This document shows, in pieces, positions 28,168 through 36,122 of a stretch of DNA of 50,935 nucleotides; within the stretch, counting starts at the first letter, position 1, and each line of letters begins with the position of its first letter. The stretch is from positions 1 to 50,935 of the forward strand of contig NZ_JNFC01000025.1 in NCBI RefSeq assembly GCF_000756385.1. The letters are read 5' to 3'. This DNA comes from Sphingopyxis sp. LC363. Lineage in GTDB: Bacteria > Pseudomonadota > Alphaproteobacteria > Sphingomonadales > Sphingomonadaceae. The notes beneath the pieces were generated by a model, which had not been told where the DNA came from, ran no database searches, and worked only from the letters and a program-made list of their open reading frames with translations. The position numbers and the translations under genes are program-made.

Positions 28168-28668
28168 GTGAGTTACGCCTTCCCCCACCCCATCCGCGTC
28201 TTCGCGATCGCTCTTTTGACGGCATTGCTGGCAGCATGCCAGACCACGCCGACCGCCAGCGACTTCAGCGCCGCGCAGATCGCGACGCTGCAATCGGAGG
28301 GATTCGTCGATACCGGGCTCGGCTGGGAATTGAACATGCCCGAACGGCTTCTCTTTCCCTCCGACCAGAGCAGCATCCCGGCCGATCAGCAAAAGCGGAT
28401 CACCGACATCGCCACCAAGCTCGTCTCGGTCGGGATCACGACCGCGCGGGTCGAAGGGCACACCGATTCGACCGGAGCTTCGGCCTATAATCTTTGGCTG
28501 TCGCAGGCGCGCGCCGAGGCGGTCGCGACACCGATGCAGGCGGGCGGGGTGCGGTTGACCGCCGATCAGGTCGTCGGCCGCGGCGAAACCCTGCCCTTGT
28601 CGAGCAACGCGACCCCCGAAGGGCGGCAGGACAACCGCCGCGTGGTCGTGATCGTCACGCCGCAATAG
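28168..28668 (+). CDS. yfiB: YfiB-like OmpA-family lipoprotein
   Basis: 166 residues. A GTG start (28168, SD GGAG) begins a lipoprotein signal with lipobox LLAACQ. The C-terminal OmpA-like peptidoglycan-binding domain has FPSDQSSIPADQQKRI and VEGHTDSTGASAYNLWLSQA. In the YfiBNR system the outer-membrane lipoprotein sequesters YfiR and so releases YfiN. Gene order yfiR-yfiN-yfiB and 16-bp spacing support one operon. Confidence 0.85.
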   Translation: MSYAFPHPIRVFAIALLTALLAACQTTPTASDFSAAQIATLQSEGFVDTGLGWELNMPERLLFPSDQSSIPADQQKRITDIATKLVSVGITTARVEGHTDSTGASAYNLWLSQARAEAVATPMQAGGVRLTADQVVGRGETLPLSSNATPEGRQDNRRVVVIVTPQ

Positions 28669-28725
28669 CGCGGCGAGCGACCTGCCGCCTTTCCTTGGCC
28701 GGCGTTCGCCGCTAGGCCTTCGTCC

Positions 28726-29589
28726 ATGAAACCGATCCGCAAAGCCGTCTTTCCCGTCGCCGGCCTCGGCACGCGCTTCCTGCCCGCGACCAAGGCGATC
28801 CCGAAGGAAATGCTGCCGATCGTCGACCGGCCGCTGATCCAATATGCGGTCGACGAGGCGCGCGAGGCGGGGATCGAGCAGATGATCTTCGTCACCGGCC
28901 GCGGCAAGAGCGCGATCGAGGATCATTTCGACGTCGCCTTCGAACTCGAAAAGACGATGTCCGAACGCGGCAAGGATCTTTCCGTCCTCGCACCCACCCG
29001 GCTCGGCCCCGGCAATTGCGCTTACGTACGTCAGCAGGAGCCGTTGGGGCTGGGGCACGCGATCTGGTGCGCGCGCGACATCGTCGGCGACGAGCCCTTC
29101 GCGATCTTTCTGCCCGACGAATTCATGCACGGGTCGCCTGGCTGTATGAGGCAGATGGTCGATGCCTATGCCAGGGTCGGTGGCAACCTGATCTCGGTGC
29201 TCGAAGTGCCGCGCGAGCAGGTCTCTTCCTATGGCGTGATCGCGCCCGGCGCGCGCGACGGGTCACTGACCGAGGTCAGCGGCCTCGTCGAGAAACCCGC
29301 GATCGACGCCGCTCCGTCGAACCTGATCATCTCGGGCCGCTATATCCTCCAGCCCGAAGTGATGCGCGTGCTCGAAGGACAGGAAAAAGGCGCCGGGGGC
29401 GAAATCCAGCTTACCGACGCGATGGCGACGATGATCGGCAACCAGCCCTTCCACGCCGTCACCTTCGACGGCGCGCGGTACGATTGCGGATCGAAGGCCG
29501 GTTATATCCAGGCCAATCTGGCCGTCGCGCTCGAACGCCCAGATATGGCCGACGAGGTCCGCGCCTTTGCGATCGACCTGCTGAAATAG
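28726..29589 (+). CDS. galU: UTP-glucose-1-phosphate uridylyltransferase
   Basis: 287 residues. FPVAGLGTRFLPATKAIPKE is the nucleotide-binding signature. FVTGRGKSAIEDHFD, QQEPLGLGHAIWCARD and the aspartate block FLPDEFMHG follow, and EKPAIDAAPSNLIISGRY completes the family pattern. It makes UDP-glucose for exopolysaccharide and glycolipids, fitting the surface-polymer genes around it. It sits 57 bp after yfiB and may share its transcript. Confidence 0.95.
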   Translation: MKPIRKAVFPVAGLGTRFLPATKAIPKEMLPIVDRPLIQYAVDEAREAGIEQMIFVTGRGKSAIEDHFDVAFELEKTMSERGKDLSVLAPTRLGPGNCAYVRQQEPLGLGHAIWCARDIVGDEPFAIFLPDEFMHGSPGCMRQMVDAYARVGGNLISVLEVPREQVSSYGVIAPGARDGSLTEVSGLVEKPAIDAAPSNLIISGRYILQPEVMRVLEGQEKGAGGEIQLTDAMATMIGNQPFHAVTFDGARYDCGSKAGYIQANLAVALERPDMADEVRAFAIDLLK

Positions 29590-29591
29590 GA

Positions 29592-29617
29592 CCGGCGGAG
29601 GCGGCCGCCCCCGCCGG
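29592..29617. terminator. GC-rich hairpin between galU and aqpZ
   Basis: CCGGCGG (29592-29598) pairs with CCGCCGG (29611-29617), with further GC pairing possible in the loop, in the 36-bp gap between convergent genes. There is no long U-tract on either strand. Confidence 0.45.
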
Positions 29618-29625
29618 AAAGATTG

Positions 29626-30351
29626 TTATTCGCCCTCGATATTCGGTTTCGGGAAGCTGTCGGCCCCGAGCAATTTGTAGAGCAAGCCCCCGATAGCGCC
29701 GCCGATCAGCGGCGCGACCCAAAAGAGCCAGAGCTGTTGGAGAGCAATGCCTCCGACGACGAGCGCGGGGCCGGTGCTGCGCGCCGGGTTGACCGAGGTG
29801 TTGGTCACCGGGATCGAGATGAGGTGGATCAGCGTCAGCGCAAGACCGATGGCGATCGGCGCGAAGCCCGCGGGCGCGCGGCCATCGGTCGACCCCATGA
29901 TGATCCACAGGAAGAAAGCGGTCAGCACGATCTCGATCAGCAGCCCCGACCAGATGTCATAGCCGCCCGGCGAGCCATCGCCGAAGCCGTTCGCGGCAAG
30001 GCCGTTTGTCGCGAGATCATAGGCGGGACTGCCGCTCGCGATATAGAATAGCAGGAACGCCGCGACGATCGCGCCGAGCACCTGCGCTACGACATAGAGC
30101 GGAATGTCGCGCGCGTCGAAACGCCCGCCTGCCCACAAGCCGACGGTGACTGCGGGGTTGAGGTGACAGCCCGAAATATGGCCGATCGCATAGGCCATGG
30201 TGACGACCGTCAAACCGAAAGCGAGAGCGACGCCGAGCAATCCGATGCCGACATCGGGAAAGGCGGCGGCCAGAACCGCGCTACCGCAGCCGCCGAACAC
30301 AAGCCAGAATGTGCCGATGAATTCGGCCAAACCCTTTTGGATATTCGTCAT
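29626..30351 (-). CDS. aqpZ: aquaporin Z
   Basis: A 241-residue MIP-family water channel with six helices and the two half-helix motifs HLNPAVTVG and [32 protein letters not shown] is the aquaporin N-terminal block. The selectivity-filter Arg follows the second NPA, and the His-containing TM5 pattern ([10 protein letters not shown]) supports the water-specific type. A strong GGGGAGGAGGG precedes the chosen ATG. It lies downstream of the chemoreceptor on the same strand, 99 bp apart. Confidence 0.95.
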   Translation of the reverse strand: MTNIQKGLAEFIGTFWLVFGGCGSAVLAAAFPDVGIGLLGVALAFGLTVVTMAYAIGHISGCHLNPAVTVGLWAGGRFDARDIPLYVVAQVLGAIVAAFLLFYIASGSPAYDLATNGLAANGFGDGSPGGYDIWSGLLIEIVLTAFFLWIIMGSTDGRAPAGFAPIAIGLALTLIHLISIPVTNTSVNPARSTGPALVVGGIALQQLWLFWVAPLIGGAIGGLLYKLLGADSFPKPNIEGE

Positions 30352-30450
30352 GATGACCCTCCTCCCCGCCGGCGGCCGTAGACGCCTCCGGCGCAGGGTC
30401 ATCCTATCAATGTTGCGGAATCGGGCAAGCCCTTGTCCGAGCGCGCGGAA

Positions 30451-31737
30451 TCAGGCGGCAGCGACCGCTTCGACGAAGTGCTGGGCACGCTGGTGGAGCG
30501 ACTGCGCCGCCTCGGTCAGCCCCGCCGACAGCCGGCCGAGCGTCTGCGCGCCATCGCCCACCGCCGTGGCACCATGGCCGATCTCGCGAACGCGCGCGTC
30601 GATCTCGCGTCCCGCGAATACGGCTTGCTCTACATAGCTCGCGATCGTCAGCGTCGTCGCGCTCTGGCCGTCGACCGCGCGGTCGATCGCGTCGGAGAAG
30701 CCATTGTTCGCGTCGATCGCCTTCTCGACCTCGTCGAAGCCCGCGGCGACCTGCGCGACGATGTCGCGGATCCGGTCGATATATTGGGTAATGTCGCCCG
30801 CCGCGGCGCGCGTCTGGCTGGCGAGCGTCTTCACTTCGGAGGCGACCACGGCAAAGCCGCGGCCGGCGTCACCCGCCCGCGCCGCCTCAATCCCGGCATT
30901 GAGCGCAAGCATATTGGTGCGGCTCGCCATGTCGATGATCAGCGCGAGCATCTGCTCGATCGACTGGCTCGCCGCTTTCAGCGCCGCCGCGCGTTCGCTG
31001 GCCTGCTTGATCTTGCCATGTGCATCGCCGCGAACCGCCCGCGCCCGCGATCCATCATCGACGATTCTGGTCATGGTCGCGGCCAGCGCATGGCCGCGAT
31101 CGCCAAGATCCTGCAGCCCCGCCAGCGTCTGGGCCGTCGCTCCCGCCACGGTCACCGCGTCGCGGCCCGTCTGCTGCGCGCGTTCGGACAGCGCGCCGGC
31201 CACCGCCTCGACCTTTTTCGCCGTTTCGGAGAGCTTCGCGGTGAGCGCGGCGATATCGTGCCGGAACTGCCGTCCGGCGTCGCCGATATGGGCCGCGCGC
31301 GCGGCGCGCTCCTGCGCCAGTTCGACCTCGCGCAGCATCGCAAGCTTGGCGAGCTGACCGCCGTCGAGCGTCTCGACGAACCGGCCCGCATCGACAAGGA
31401 TCAGCTCCTGTTGCCCCGCCGACTGCGCGGCGATCCGCAGAAGGTCGGTCGTCGAGCGCGCGACGTCGGCGGTGGGGCAGGGCTCGATCATCGAGGCGAT
31501 CGAGCCGCCGATCGTCGGGTTCTGCATCAGCGAAAACCAGAAGGGGCAGAACAGCAATTCGCGCACGCGCTGTTCGCGAATGATGCCGACGGGACGATCG
31601 TCCGCATCGACCACCGCGAGCGCGCGCAATTGCGGGTTGCCGCGAAACAGGTCGATGACCGCGGACATATGCGCGTCGGCGCCGATCGCGGACGCGTGGC
31701 CCGACGCCGGCTCAAGAGCATGTCCGATGGCGTTCAT
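30451..31737 (-). CDS. soluble chemoreceptor with N-terminal CBS-like region
   Basis: 428 residues without transmembrane helices. Residues ~25-130 resemble a CBS-pair sensor (LRALAVVDADDRPVGIIREQ). From ~140 a long coiled coil leads to the methyl-accepting hairpin tip RTNMLALNAGIEAARAGDAG (273-292), followed by GFAVVASEVKTLASQT. The tip would contact CheA/CheW. The sensor probably reads a cytoplasmic nucleotide or metabolite. No chemotaxis genes are in the window, so it may signal to a remote array or act in c-di-GMP-linked behaviour. Confidence 0.85.
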   Translation of the reverse strand: MNAIGHALEPASGHASAIGADAHMSAVIDLFRGNPQLRALAVVDADDRPVGIIREQRVRELLFCPFWFSLMQNPTIGGSIASMIEPCPTADVARSTTDLLRIAAQSAGQQELILVDAGRFVETLDGGQLAKLAMLREVELAQERAARAAHIGDAGRQFRHDIAALTAKLSETAKKVEAVAGALSERAQQTGRDAVTVAGATAQTLAGLQDLGDRGHALAATMTRIVDDGSRARAVRGDAHGKIKQASERAAALKAASQSIEQMLALIIDMASRTNMLALNAGIEAARAGDAGRGFAVVASEVKTLASQTRAAAGDITQYIDRIRDIVAQVAAGFDEVEKAIDANNGFSDAIDRAVDGQSATTLTIASYVEQAVFAGREIDARVREIGHGATAVGDGAQTLGRLSAGLTEAAQSLHQRAQHFVEAVAAA

Positions 31738-31918
31738 TCGATCCTCTTCAAGTTGCGACGCGGTGCCCGCCTCGACTAAAGCGAGAGGGTAAATAGCAAA
31801 TTAACCATTTATTTCAGTGATGTGACACATGGACCGAACCGACCGTCGCTCCATCGCAATATCCTGTTCAGATCGCGGCGATTATGCGATGAGGCGCCCG
31901 ATCGGCGAGGAGAAGAAC

Positions 31919-32224
31919 ATGCGCATTTTGATCGTTGCCGTTTTGGCGGCGCCCTTGCTCGCTGGCTGCGTCAGCGCGGTCAAGACGGTCGTCACGGCGC
32001 CGGTGAAAGCCGTCGGCCAGGTCGCCGACTGGTCGACCACCAGCCAGGACGAATCCGACCGCAACCGCGGCCGCGAGTTGCGCAAGCGCGAGGAGCGTGT
32101 CGGCAAGCTGTCGCGCCAGCGCGACAAGGCTCTCGCAAAATGCCGCGACGGCAATGAGGAAGAATGCCGACGCGCCGAAATACTCGACCATGAGATCGAA
32201 GCCGAGATGGCGGCACCGCGCTAG
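31919..32224 (+). CDS. small lipoprotein
   Basis: 101 residues. MRILIVAVLAAPLLAGCVSA is a lipoprotein signal with lipobox LAGC. The rest is a charged helix (NRGRELRKREERVGKLSRQR) likely forming a coiled coil. GAGGAG 8 nt upstream fixes the start at 31919; the same frame extends 30 codons further upstream without similarity. Its function is unknown; it may be an envelope stress or peptidoglycan-associated protein. Confidence 0.75.
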   Translation: MRILIVAVLAAPLLAGCVSAVKTVVTAPVKAVGQVADWSTTSQDESDRNRGRELRKREERVGKLSRQRDKALAKCRDGNEEECRRAEILDHEIEAEMAAPR

Positions 32225-32227
32225 ACG

Positions 32228-32896
32228 CTACCGCACCCGCCGTCCGGTCCACACGACGCGGCCGACGAGCTGAACCGCCGCCATCGGCAGGTCGTCCCAG
32301 CTGCGATAATGCGGGTTGTCGCTGATCACCGAAATGCGGCCCTGTCCCGGTGCGCGCGCGATACGCTTCACCATCAGCACGTCGTCCATGCGCAGCACAT
32401 AGATGCCGTCGCGCAGCCGAGCCGCGGCGTCGCCGCCGTCGACCAATATGTCGTCGCCGTCGTCGAGCGTCGGCGCCATCGAATCGCCTTCGACGCGAAT
32501 GATGCTGAGCGCGCGCGGATCGGCGCCGAGGTCGCGCAGCCATTTGGGATCGAAGGCGACCTCGCCCTCGACCGGTTCGCCGTCGACGCTGGCCCCCGCG
32601 CCCGCCGACGCGCCGATCGCCAGTTTCGGCACGAGGATCATCCCGGGCCCGCGCACGCGTGCCGGTGTCGCGACGCGCTGCACCGGCCCGCCGAGCATCG
32701 CTTCCGGCACTCCCAGATAGGCCGCGATGCGGGCGCGGTCCTGCTCGGCGAGCCGCCGCGGCGAGCCGCGCTTGATATATTGCTGGATATAGGCGGGGTT
32801 GCGCCCGATCACCTGCGACAAGCGTGCATAGTCGATACCTTTTTCGGCCAAAAGGCGATCAAGCGAGGCGCGGGGATCCTGAACGAATTCGGCCAT
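32228..32896 (-). CDS. S24 (LexA-like) repressor with HTH N-terminus
   Basis: 222 residues. The N-terminal ~65 residues form an HTH (YARLSQVIGRNPAYIQQYIK). The C-terminal half is a peptidase S24 fold, with nucleophile S139 in VEGDSMAPTL and general-base K177 in VLMVKRIA. A clear Ala-Gly cleavage bond before the domain is not certain (IGASAGAGASV offers candidates), so self-cleavage is unproven. It is divergent from a small HTH-like gene across a 140-bp region with palindromic operators, as in a bistable or stress switch. Confidence 0.87.
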   Translation of the reverse strand: MAEFVQDPRASLDRLLAEKGIDYARLSQVIGRNPAYIQQYIKRGSPRRLAEQDRARIAAYLGVPEAMLGGPVQRVATPARVRGPGMILVPKLAIGASAGAGASVDGEPVEGEVAFDPKWLRDLGADPRALSIIRVEGDSMAPTLDDGDDILVDGGDAAARLRDGIYVLRMDDVLMVKRIARAPGQGRISVISDNPHYRSWDDLPMAAVQLVGRVVWTGRRVR

Positions 32897-32945
32897 AGGG
32901 TCGTACGGGGCTGGTCCTTCCTATTTCGTCTCTACCAAACGGAAT

Positions 32946-32993
32946 TTTCCTAGACAAGTAGGAAATCTAGTTTCAGATAGGAAATATCCTATC
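32946..32993. promoter_or_regulatory. paired palindromic operators between the S24 repressor and the divergent genes
   Basis: Two inverted repeats share the half-site TAGGA. TTTCCTA-N6-TAGGAAA lies at 32946-32965, and GATAGGA-AATA-TCCTATC at 32976-32993. An additional half-site, TTCCTATTTC, lies at 32918-32927. These AT-rich repeats stand between two divergent start codons, where a self-regulating repressor would bind. Confidence 0.7.
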
Positions 32994-33036
32994 GGGTGAG
33001 TCGCCCGATTTTGAAAGCGTGATCGAGGAGGACATG

Positions 33037-33300
33037 ATGGAGCGCAGCTTGTTGCAGAGGATCGAGGCCTTTCTGAAGGAATCCGCGATGCCGCCGAGCG
33101 TATTCGGTCGCTACGCGGTGCGCGATCCCCGCCTCGTCAGCGATCTGCGGAGCGGCCGTCAACCGGGATGCGCGATCAGAGGTCGCGTGGAACATTTCAT
33201 GAACAAATGGCGCGCCGACCACCGCGTCGGCCAAGTCGCTCCCTTGGGCGACCGCCGAACCCGTGCCTTCTGGCGCCTCGACGCGGGGAACGAAGCATGA
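33037..33300 (+). CDS. small HTH-like protein divergent from the repressor
   Basis: 87 residues. LLQRIEAFLKESAMPPSVFG followed by RYAVRDPRLVSDLRSGR is an HTH-like pattern seen in small sphingomonad regulators, and the C-terminus is basic. AGGAGG at 33026-33031 is 5 nt before the ATG at 33037, better than the ATG three bases earlier. Its stop overlaps the next ATG (ATGA). It may be an antagonist or co-regulator of the S24 repressor. No enzymatic motif is present. Confidence 0.65.
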   Translation: MERSLLQRIEAFLKESAMPPSVFGRYAVRDPRLVSDLRSGRQPGCAIRGRVEHFMNKWRADHRVGQVAPLGDRRTRAFWRLDAGNEA

Positions 33301-33623
33301 TGCGCTGGTCCCCCGCCCTGCCGCCGCGCCCCGGCTGCCCACATCGCCGGCTCCGTCATCTGCTGACGCGCGCATTGCCGCCCAGCCTCACTGCCGGAGC
33401 GTCGACCTTCCGCCCTTGGGCGAGCGCGAGCTTCGTCGGAGCACGCCACATCTTTCCCTGTGCGCTAGCGGCAGGAGAGGCAGACGCGACGGCGCGCGCG
33501 CTGCAGGACCAACTCGGCGCGGCCGAATGGATGCTGCCCGGACATATCGTTGCCGATGTCGTAGTCGAATGCGGAACAGACCCGCGCGCCTTGCGGATCG
33601 AGATCTTGACGGTCGAGGACTAG
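33297..33623 (+). CDS. small uncharacterised protein coupled to the HTH-like gene
   Basis: 108 residues, starting MMRWSPALPPRPG at the ATG that overlaps the preceding stop. The first half is Arg/Pro-rich; the second half is a compact domain: ARHIFPCALAAGEADATARA, then AEWMLPGHIVADVVVECG and IEILTVED. I recognise no function. Overlap with the preceding gene and the strong C-terminal patterning argue that it is real. Its TAG stop is formed by the duplicated TA and the first base of the MITE. Confidence 0.6.
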   Translation: MMRWSPALPPRPGCPHRRLRHLLTRALPPSLTAGASTFRPWASASFVGARHIFPCALAAGEADATARALQDQLGAAEWMLPGHIVADVVVECGTDPRALRIEILTVED

Positions 33624-33792
33624 GGTCAGGACCCATTAATTCCACGTTCGAGGTTTGAAGCGATTTTGCTCAGGGCGAGGAGGCAAGGCGGAGGAATATG
33701 AATATATTTCAAGGCTTTTCGACGAAGCCATGGGCAAAATCGGTCAAATCCCGCAGGGACGTCGAAATCGCGGAATTAATGGGTCCTGACCC
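33623..33792. mobile_element. 170-bp MITE flanked by TA duplication
   Basis: Perfect 21-bp terminal inverted repeats, left 33623-33643 (GGGTCAGGACCC...) and right 33772-33792, are each flanked by TA (33621-33622 and 33793-33794). An inner pair, CGATTTTGC (33661-33669) and GCAAAATCG (33734-33742), gives a second stem. There is no ORF of note. A TA target and TIRs with no transposase indicate a non-autonomous element mobilised in trans, of the IS630/Tc1-mariner kind by analogy. Confidence 0.8.
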
Positions 33793-34628
33793 TAACCGAC
33801 CGACTGGCGCGTCATCCGGTGCAAGGTGGAGAGCGCGGCTTCGAGCGCGAAGTCGACCTCGGGTTCTTCTTCGACTGCTACACCCGTCGCCGCCGGGGCC
33901 GTCGCCTGCGCGACCGCATCCTGACGCCGGCGCGCCAGCCCCGCTTCGAACCGCGCGACCATCGCGCCGAGCGATTTGTCGCCGGGATCGGACAATGGCG
34001 ACGGCGAGGTCATCTCCGCGGGCTGCAACCAGGGCGCGTCGTCGCCGAAATCCTCTTCGGAAGCAACATCGGCGAGGACGAGTTCGTCTTCGGCTTCTTC
34101 GCGCGTCTCGACCGTCACTCCGCCTAGCCAGGGATCGAATTCTGCAGGTTCATAGGCGCCCGTCGTGCCGACCGCGCCCAGCCCGCCCGCGGGCAGGTCG
34201 CGGCCTGCGCGGATCGGCGGCCGCGGGGGATCGTCGGGATGCAGATCGACGCGGCGGCGCGTCAGAACGGGTTCGTCATCGTCGTCCTCTTCGGACCTGC
34301 GGCGAAAAACATTGCGCAGCGAGGTAAGGCCGGCGGCGTCGGGGCGCGCGATCAGCAGCGCGGCGAGACCGGCGATCGCGGCGGCGACCGCCGACATGGC
34401 GAGCGCGAGCGCGAGCCGTCCGCCATTGCCGATCGGCGGGACGAACAGGTCCGAAAGGCGGTCGAGGTAGAGGTTCCAGCTGATCGCCGCGACCCATGAA
34501 AAGGGCATCAGCGCGGCGAACAGGAAGGTCAGCGCCGCGGCGCCGATCACCGCCGGGATCGCGGGCTGGAGCGCGCGCAGTAACGCGGTCGCTATAGCCC
34601 TGGCCCGATTCTCGCTGGTTTCTTCCAT
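33792..34628 (-). CDS. two-TM membrane protein with acidic C-terminal tail
   Basis: 278 residues. Two hydrophobic segments (LQPAIPAVIGAAALTFLFAA and ALAMSAVAAAIAGLAALLIA) are followed by a ~190-residue cytoplasmic tail rich in Asp/Glu (EEDDDDEP, DELVLADVASEEDFGDDAP) and likely disordered. No family is recognised. It lies 58 bp downstream of the exosortase-associated glycosyltransferase on the same strand. The stop TAG is supplied at the right edge of the MITE. GGGAC precedes the chosen ATG. Confidence 0.7.
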   Translation of the reverse strand: MEETSENRARAIATALLRALQPAIPAVIGAAALTFLFAALMPFSWVAAISWNLYLDRLSDLFVPPIGNGGRLALALAMSAVAAAIAGLAALLIARPDAAGLTSLRNVFRRRSEEDDDDEPVLTRRRVDLHPDDPPRPPIRAGRDLPAGGLGAVGTTGAYEPAEFDPWLGGVTVETREEAEDELVLADVASEEDFGDDAPWLQPAEMTSPSPLSDPGDKSLGAMVARFEAGLARRRQDAVAQATAPAATGVAVEEEPEVDFALEAALSTLHRMTRQSVG

Positions 34629-34686
34629 ATCGTCCCAAATCCGTCGGCCCGCGGGGCCACCTGTCCTGACATTAAACGCGTTACCC

Positions 34687-35892
34687 TCAGGCGCCGCGCA
34701 ACAATCGCTGGTAAACTGGCTCGTAACGTAAAATGTTTGATGACCAGTTACGATGGCTTTCGACAAAAATACGTGCGGTTCGCCGGCGTTCGGGCCACAT
34801 CGCGCGATTGCCCAGCATATCCGCAAGCGCTTCAGCGATCGCGGCCGGGTCATCGGGCGCGAACAGCGTTCCCGTCGCGCCGTCCTCGATCAGCTCGCGG
34901 TGCCCGCCGACGTCGGAGGCTGCGACCAGCTTGCCCTGCGCCATCGCCTCGAGCGGTTTGAGCGGTGTGACGAGATCGGTCAGCCGCATCTTCTTGCGCG
35001 GATAGGCGAGGATGTCGATCAGCGAATAATATCGCTCGACCTCGCCGTGCGGGACGCGGCCGACGAAATGGATTTGCGCCGCCACGGGTGACGCCGCCGC
35101 CTGCGCCGTCAGTGCCGCTTCCTTCGGCCCGCCGCCGACCAGCAGCAGCCGTGCCTTCGGCTGCGCGGCGACCAGCGCGGGCATCGCCGCTATCAGATCG
35201 TCGATGCCCTCATAGTCGTAGAAGCTGCCGATATAGCCGATCACGACATCGTCCGCGGCCAGGCCCAATGTTTCGGCGAGCGCATCGTCGCGCGGCGGGG
35301 GATCGCCGAACAGGTCGAGGTCGACGCCGTTCGGCGATACGATGATCTTGGCTGGATCGATGCCGCGCGCGATCAGGTCGCCGCGCAGGCCTTCGCAGAT
35401 CACCGCGACGGCATCGGCGGCTTTCACCGCATGGGTTTCGAGCCTTTTTGTCAGCCGGTAGCGCAAGCTGCCTTCGCGCCCCGTGCCGTTGCCGACCGCC
35501 GCATCCTCCCAAAAGGCGCGGATTTCATAAATGACGGGGATACCGAGCTTCTCGCCGACGCGCAGCGCGGCAAGACCGTCGAGCACGGGGGAATGGGCGT
35601 GGAGCACATCGGGCTTCCACTCTTTCGCCAGCACCTCGACCCGTTTCGCCAACGCACCGATTTCGCGCCATTCGCGGATCGGCGCGCGTGCCGGCGCGAT
35701 CGGCGCGGTGCGATAGAAAGTCAGCCCATCGACCGTCTCGCCGTCGGGCCCAGGCTCGGGATGGCGCACGCCGGTGACGCCCGCGACTTCCCATCCCTTG
35801 GCGAGCTGCGCCTTCATCAGCGCGCGGGTGCGAAAGGTGTAGCCGCTGTGCGCGGGCAGGCTATGGTCGAGGACGTGCAATATGCGTGTCAT
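34687..35892 (-). CDS. exosortase-A-associated glycosyltransferase (GT4)
   Basis: 401 residues with GT-B architecture. The N-terminus ILHVLDHSLPAHSGYTFRTR is characteristic of the TIGR04063-type glycosyltransferases tied to exosortase A. VSPNGVDLDLF and the acceptor/donor C-lobe motif DLVTPLKPLEAMAQGKLVAA are visible. It probably adds sugars to the lipid-linked glycan used by the O-glycosylation ligase. It starts at 35892, 65 bp from the divergent 54-residue gene; two in-frame codons upstream are less likely. Confidence 0.87.
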   Translation of the reverse strand: MTRILHVLDHSLPAHSGYTFRTRALMKAQLAKGWEVAGVTGVRHPEPGPDGETVDGLTFYRTAPIAPARAPIREWREIGALAKRVEVLAKEWKPDVLHAHSPVLDGLAALRVGEKLGIPVIYEIRAFWEDAAVGNGTGREGSLRYRLTKRLETHAVKAADAVAVICEGLRGDLIARGIDPAKIIVSPNGVDLDLFGDPPPRDDALAETLGLAADDVVIGYIGSFYDYEGIDDLIAAMPALVAAQPKARLLLVGGGPKEAALTAQAAASPVAAQIHFVGRVPHGEVERYYSLIDILAYPRKKMRLTDLVTPLKPLEAMAQGKLVAASDVGGHRELIEDGATGTLFAPDDPAAIAEALADMLGNRAMWPERRRTARIFVESHRNWSSNILRYEPVYQRLLRGA

Positions 35893-35957
35893 AGGCCAGC
35901 GCATTGACATACAAGCCTTAACGCGGCGTCAACCCAGATCGCGTAGCGGGAGCCAAC

Positions 35958-36122
35958 ATGGTCGACAATTTCTCCATTGGCCTGACGCACGTGCTGATGG
36001 CGATCGCGCTCTGGCGCCTGCTCTATCGCGACGATCTCGATCGCGAAGTGAGCCCGCGCATGCTGTGGCAACAGCGCCGCGACGCCGAGCGTGCCGAAGC
36101 GGACGCGCGCACCGATGCGTGA
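35958..36122 (+). CDS. small membrane protein of the exosortase/O-ligase locus (54 aa)
   Basis: The gene encodes MVDNFSIGLTHVLMAIALWR, then a charged helix (REVSPRMLWQQRRDAERAEA). GGGAG lies 7 nt before the ATG. A single amphipathic/TM helix at the N-terminus is expected. Its last 8 bases overlap the O-ligase ATG region, so it is translationally coupled to the ligase. Such short proteins occur next to exosortase-A ligases in sphingomonads, but their function is unknown. Confidence 0.65.
   Translation: MVDNFSIGLTHVLMAIALWRLLYRDDLDREVSPRMLWQQRRDAERAEADARTDA

Noticed and set aside
30433..31779. Plus-strand ORF antisense to the chemoreceptor
   Set aside because: Composition of a GC shadow; the minus strand has the conserved hairpin tip.
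32228..33623. Prophage remnant around the S24 repressor
   Set aside because: No integrase, structural, lysis or att-like repeats; flanking genes are housekeeping.
33644..33771. Gene inside the MITE
   Set aside because: Only short frames with no SD or conserved pattern.
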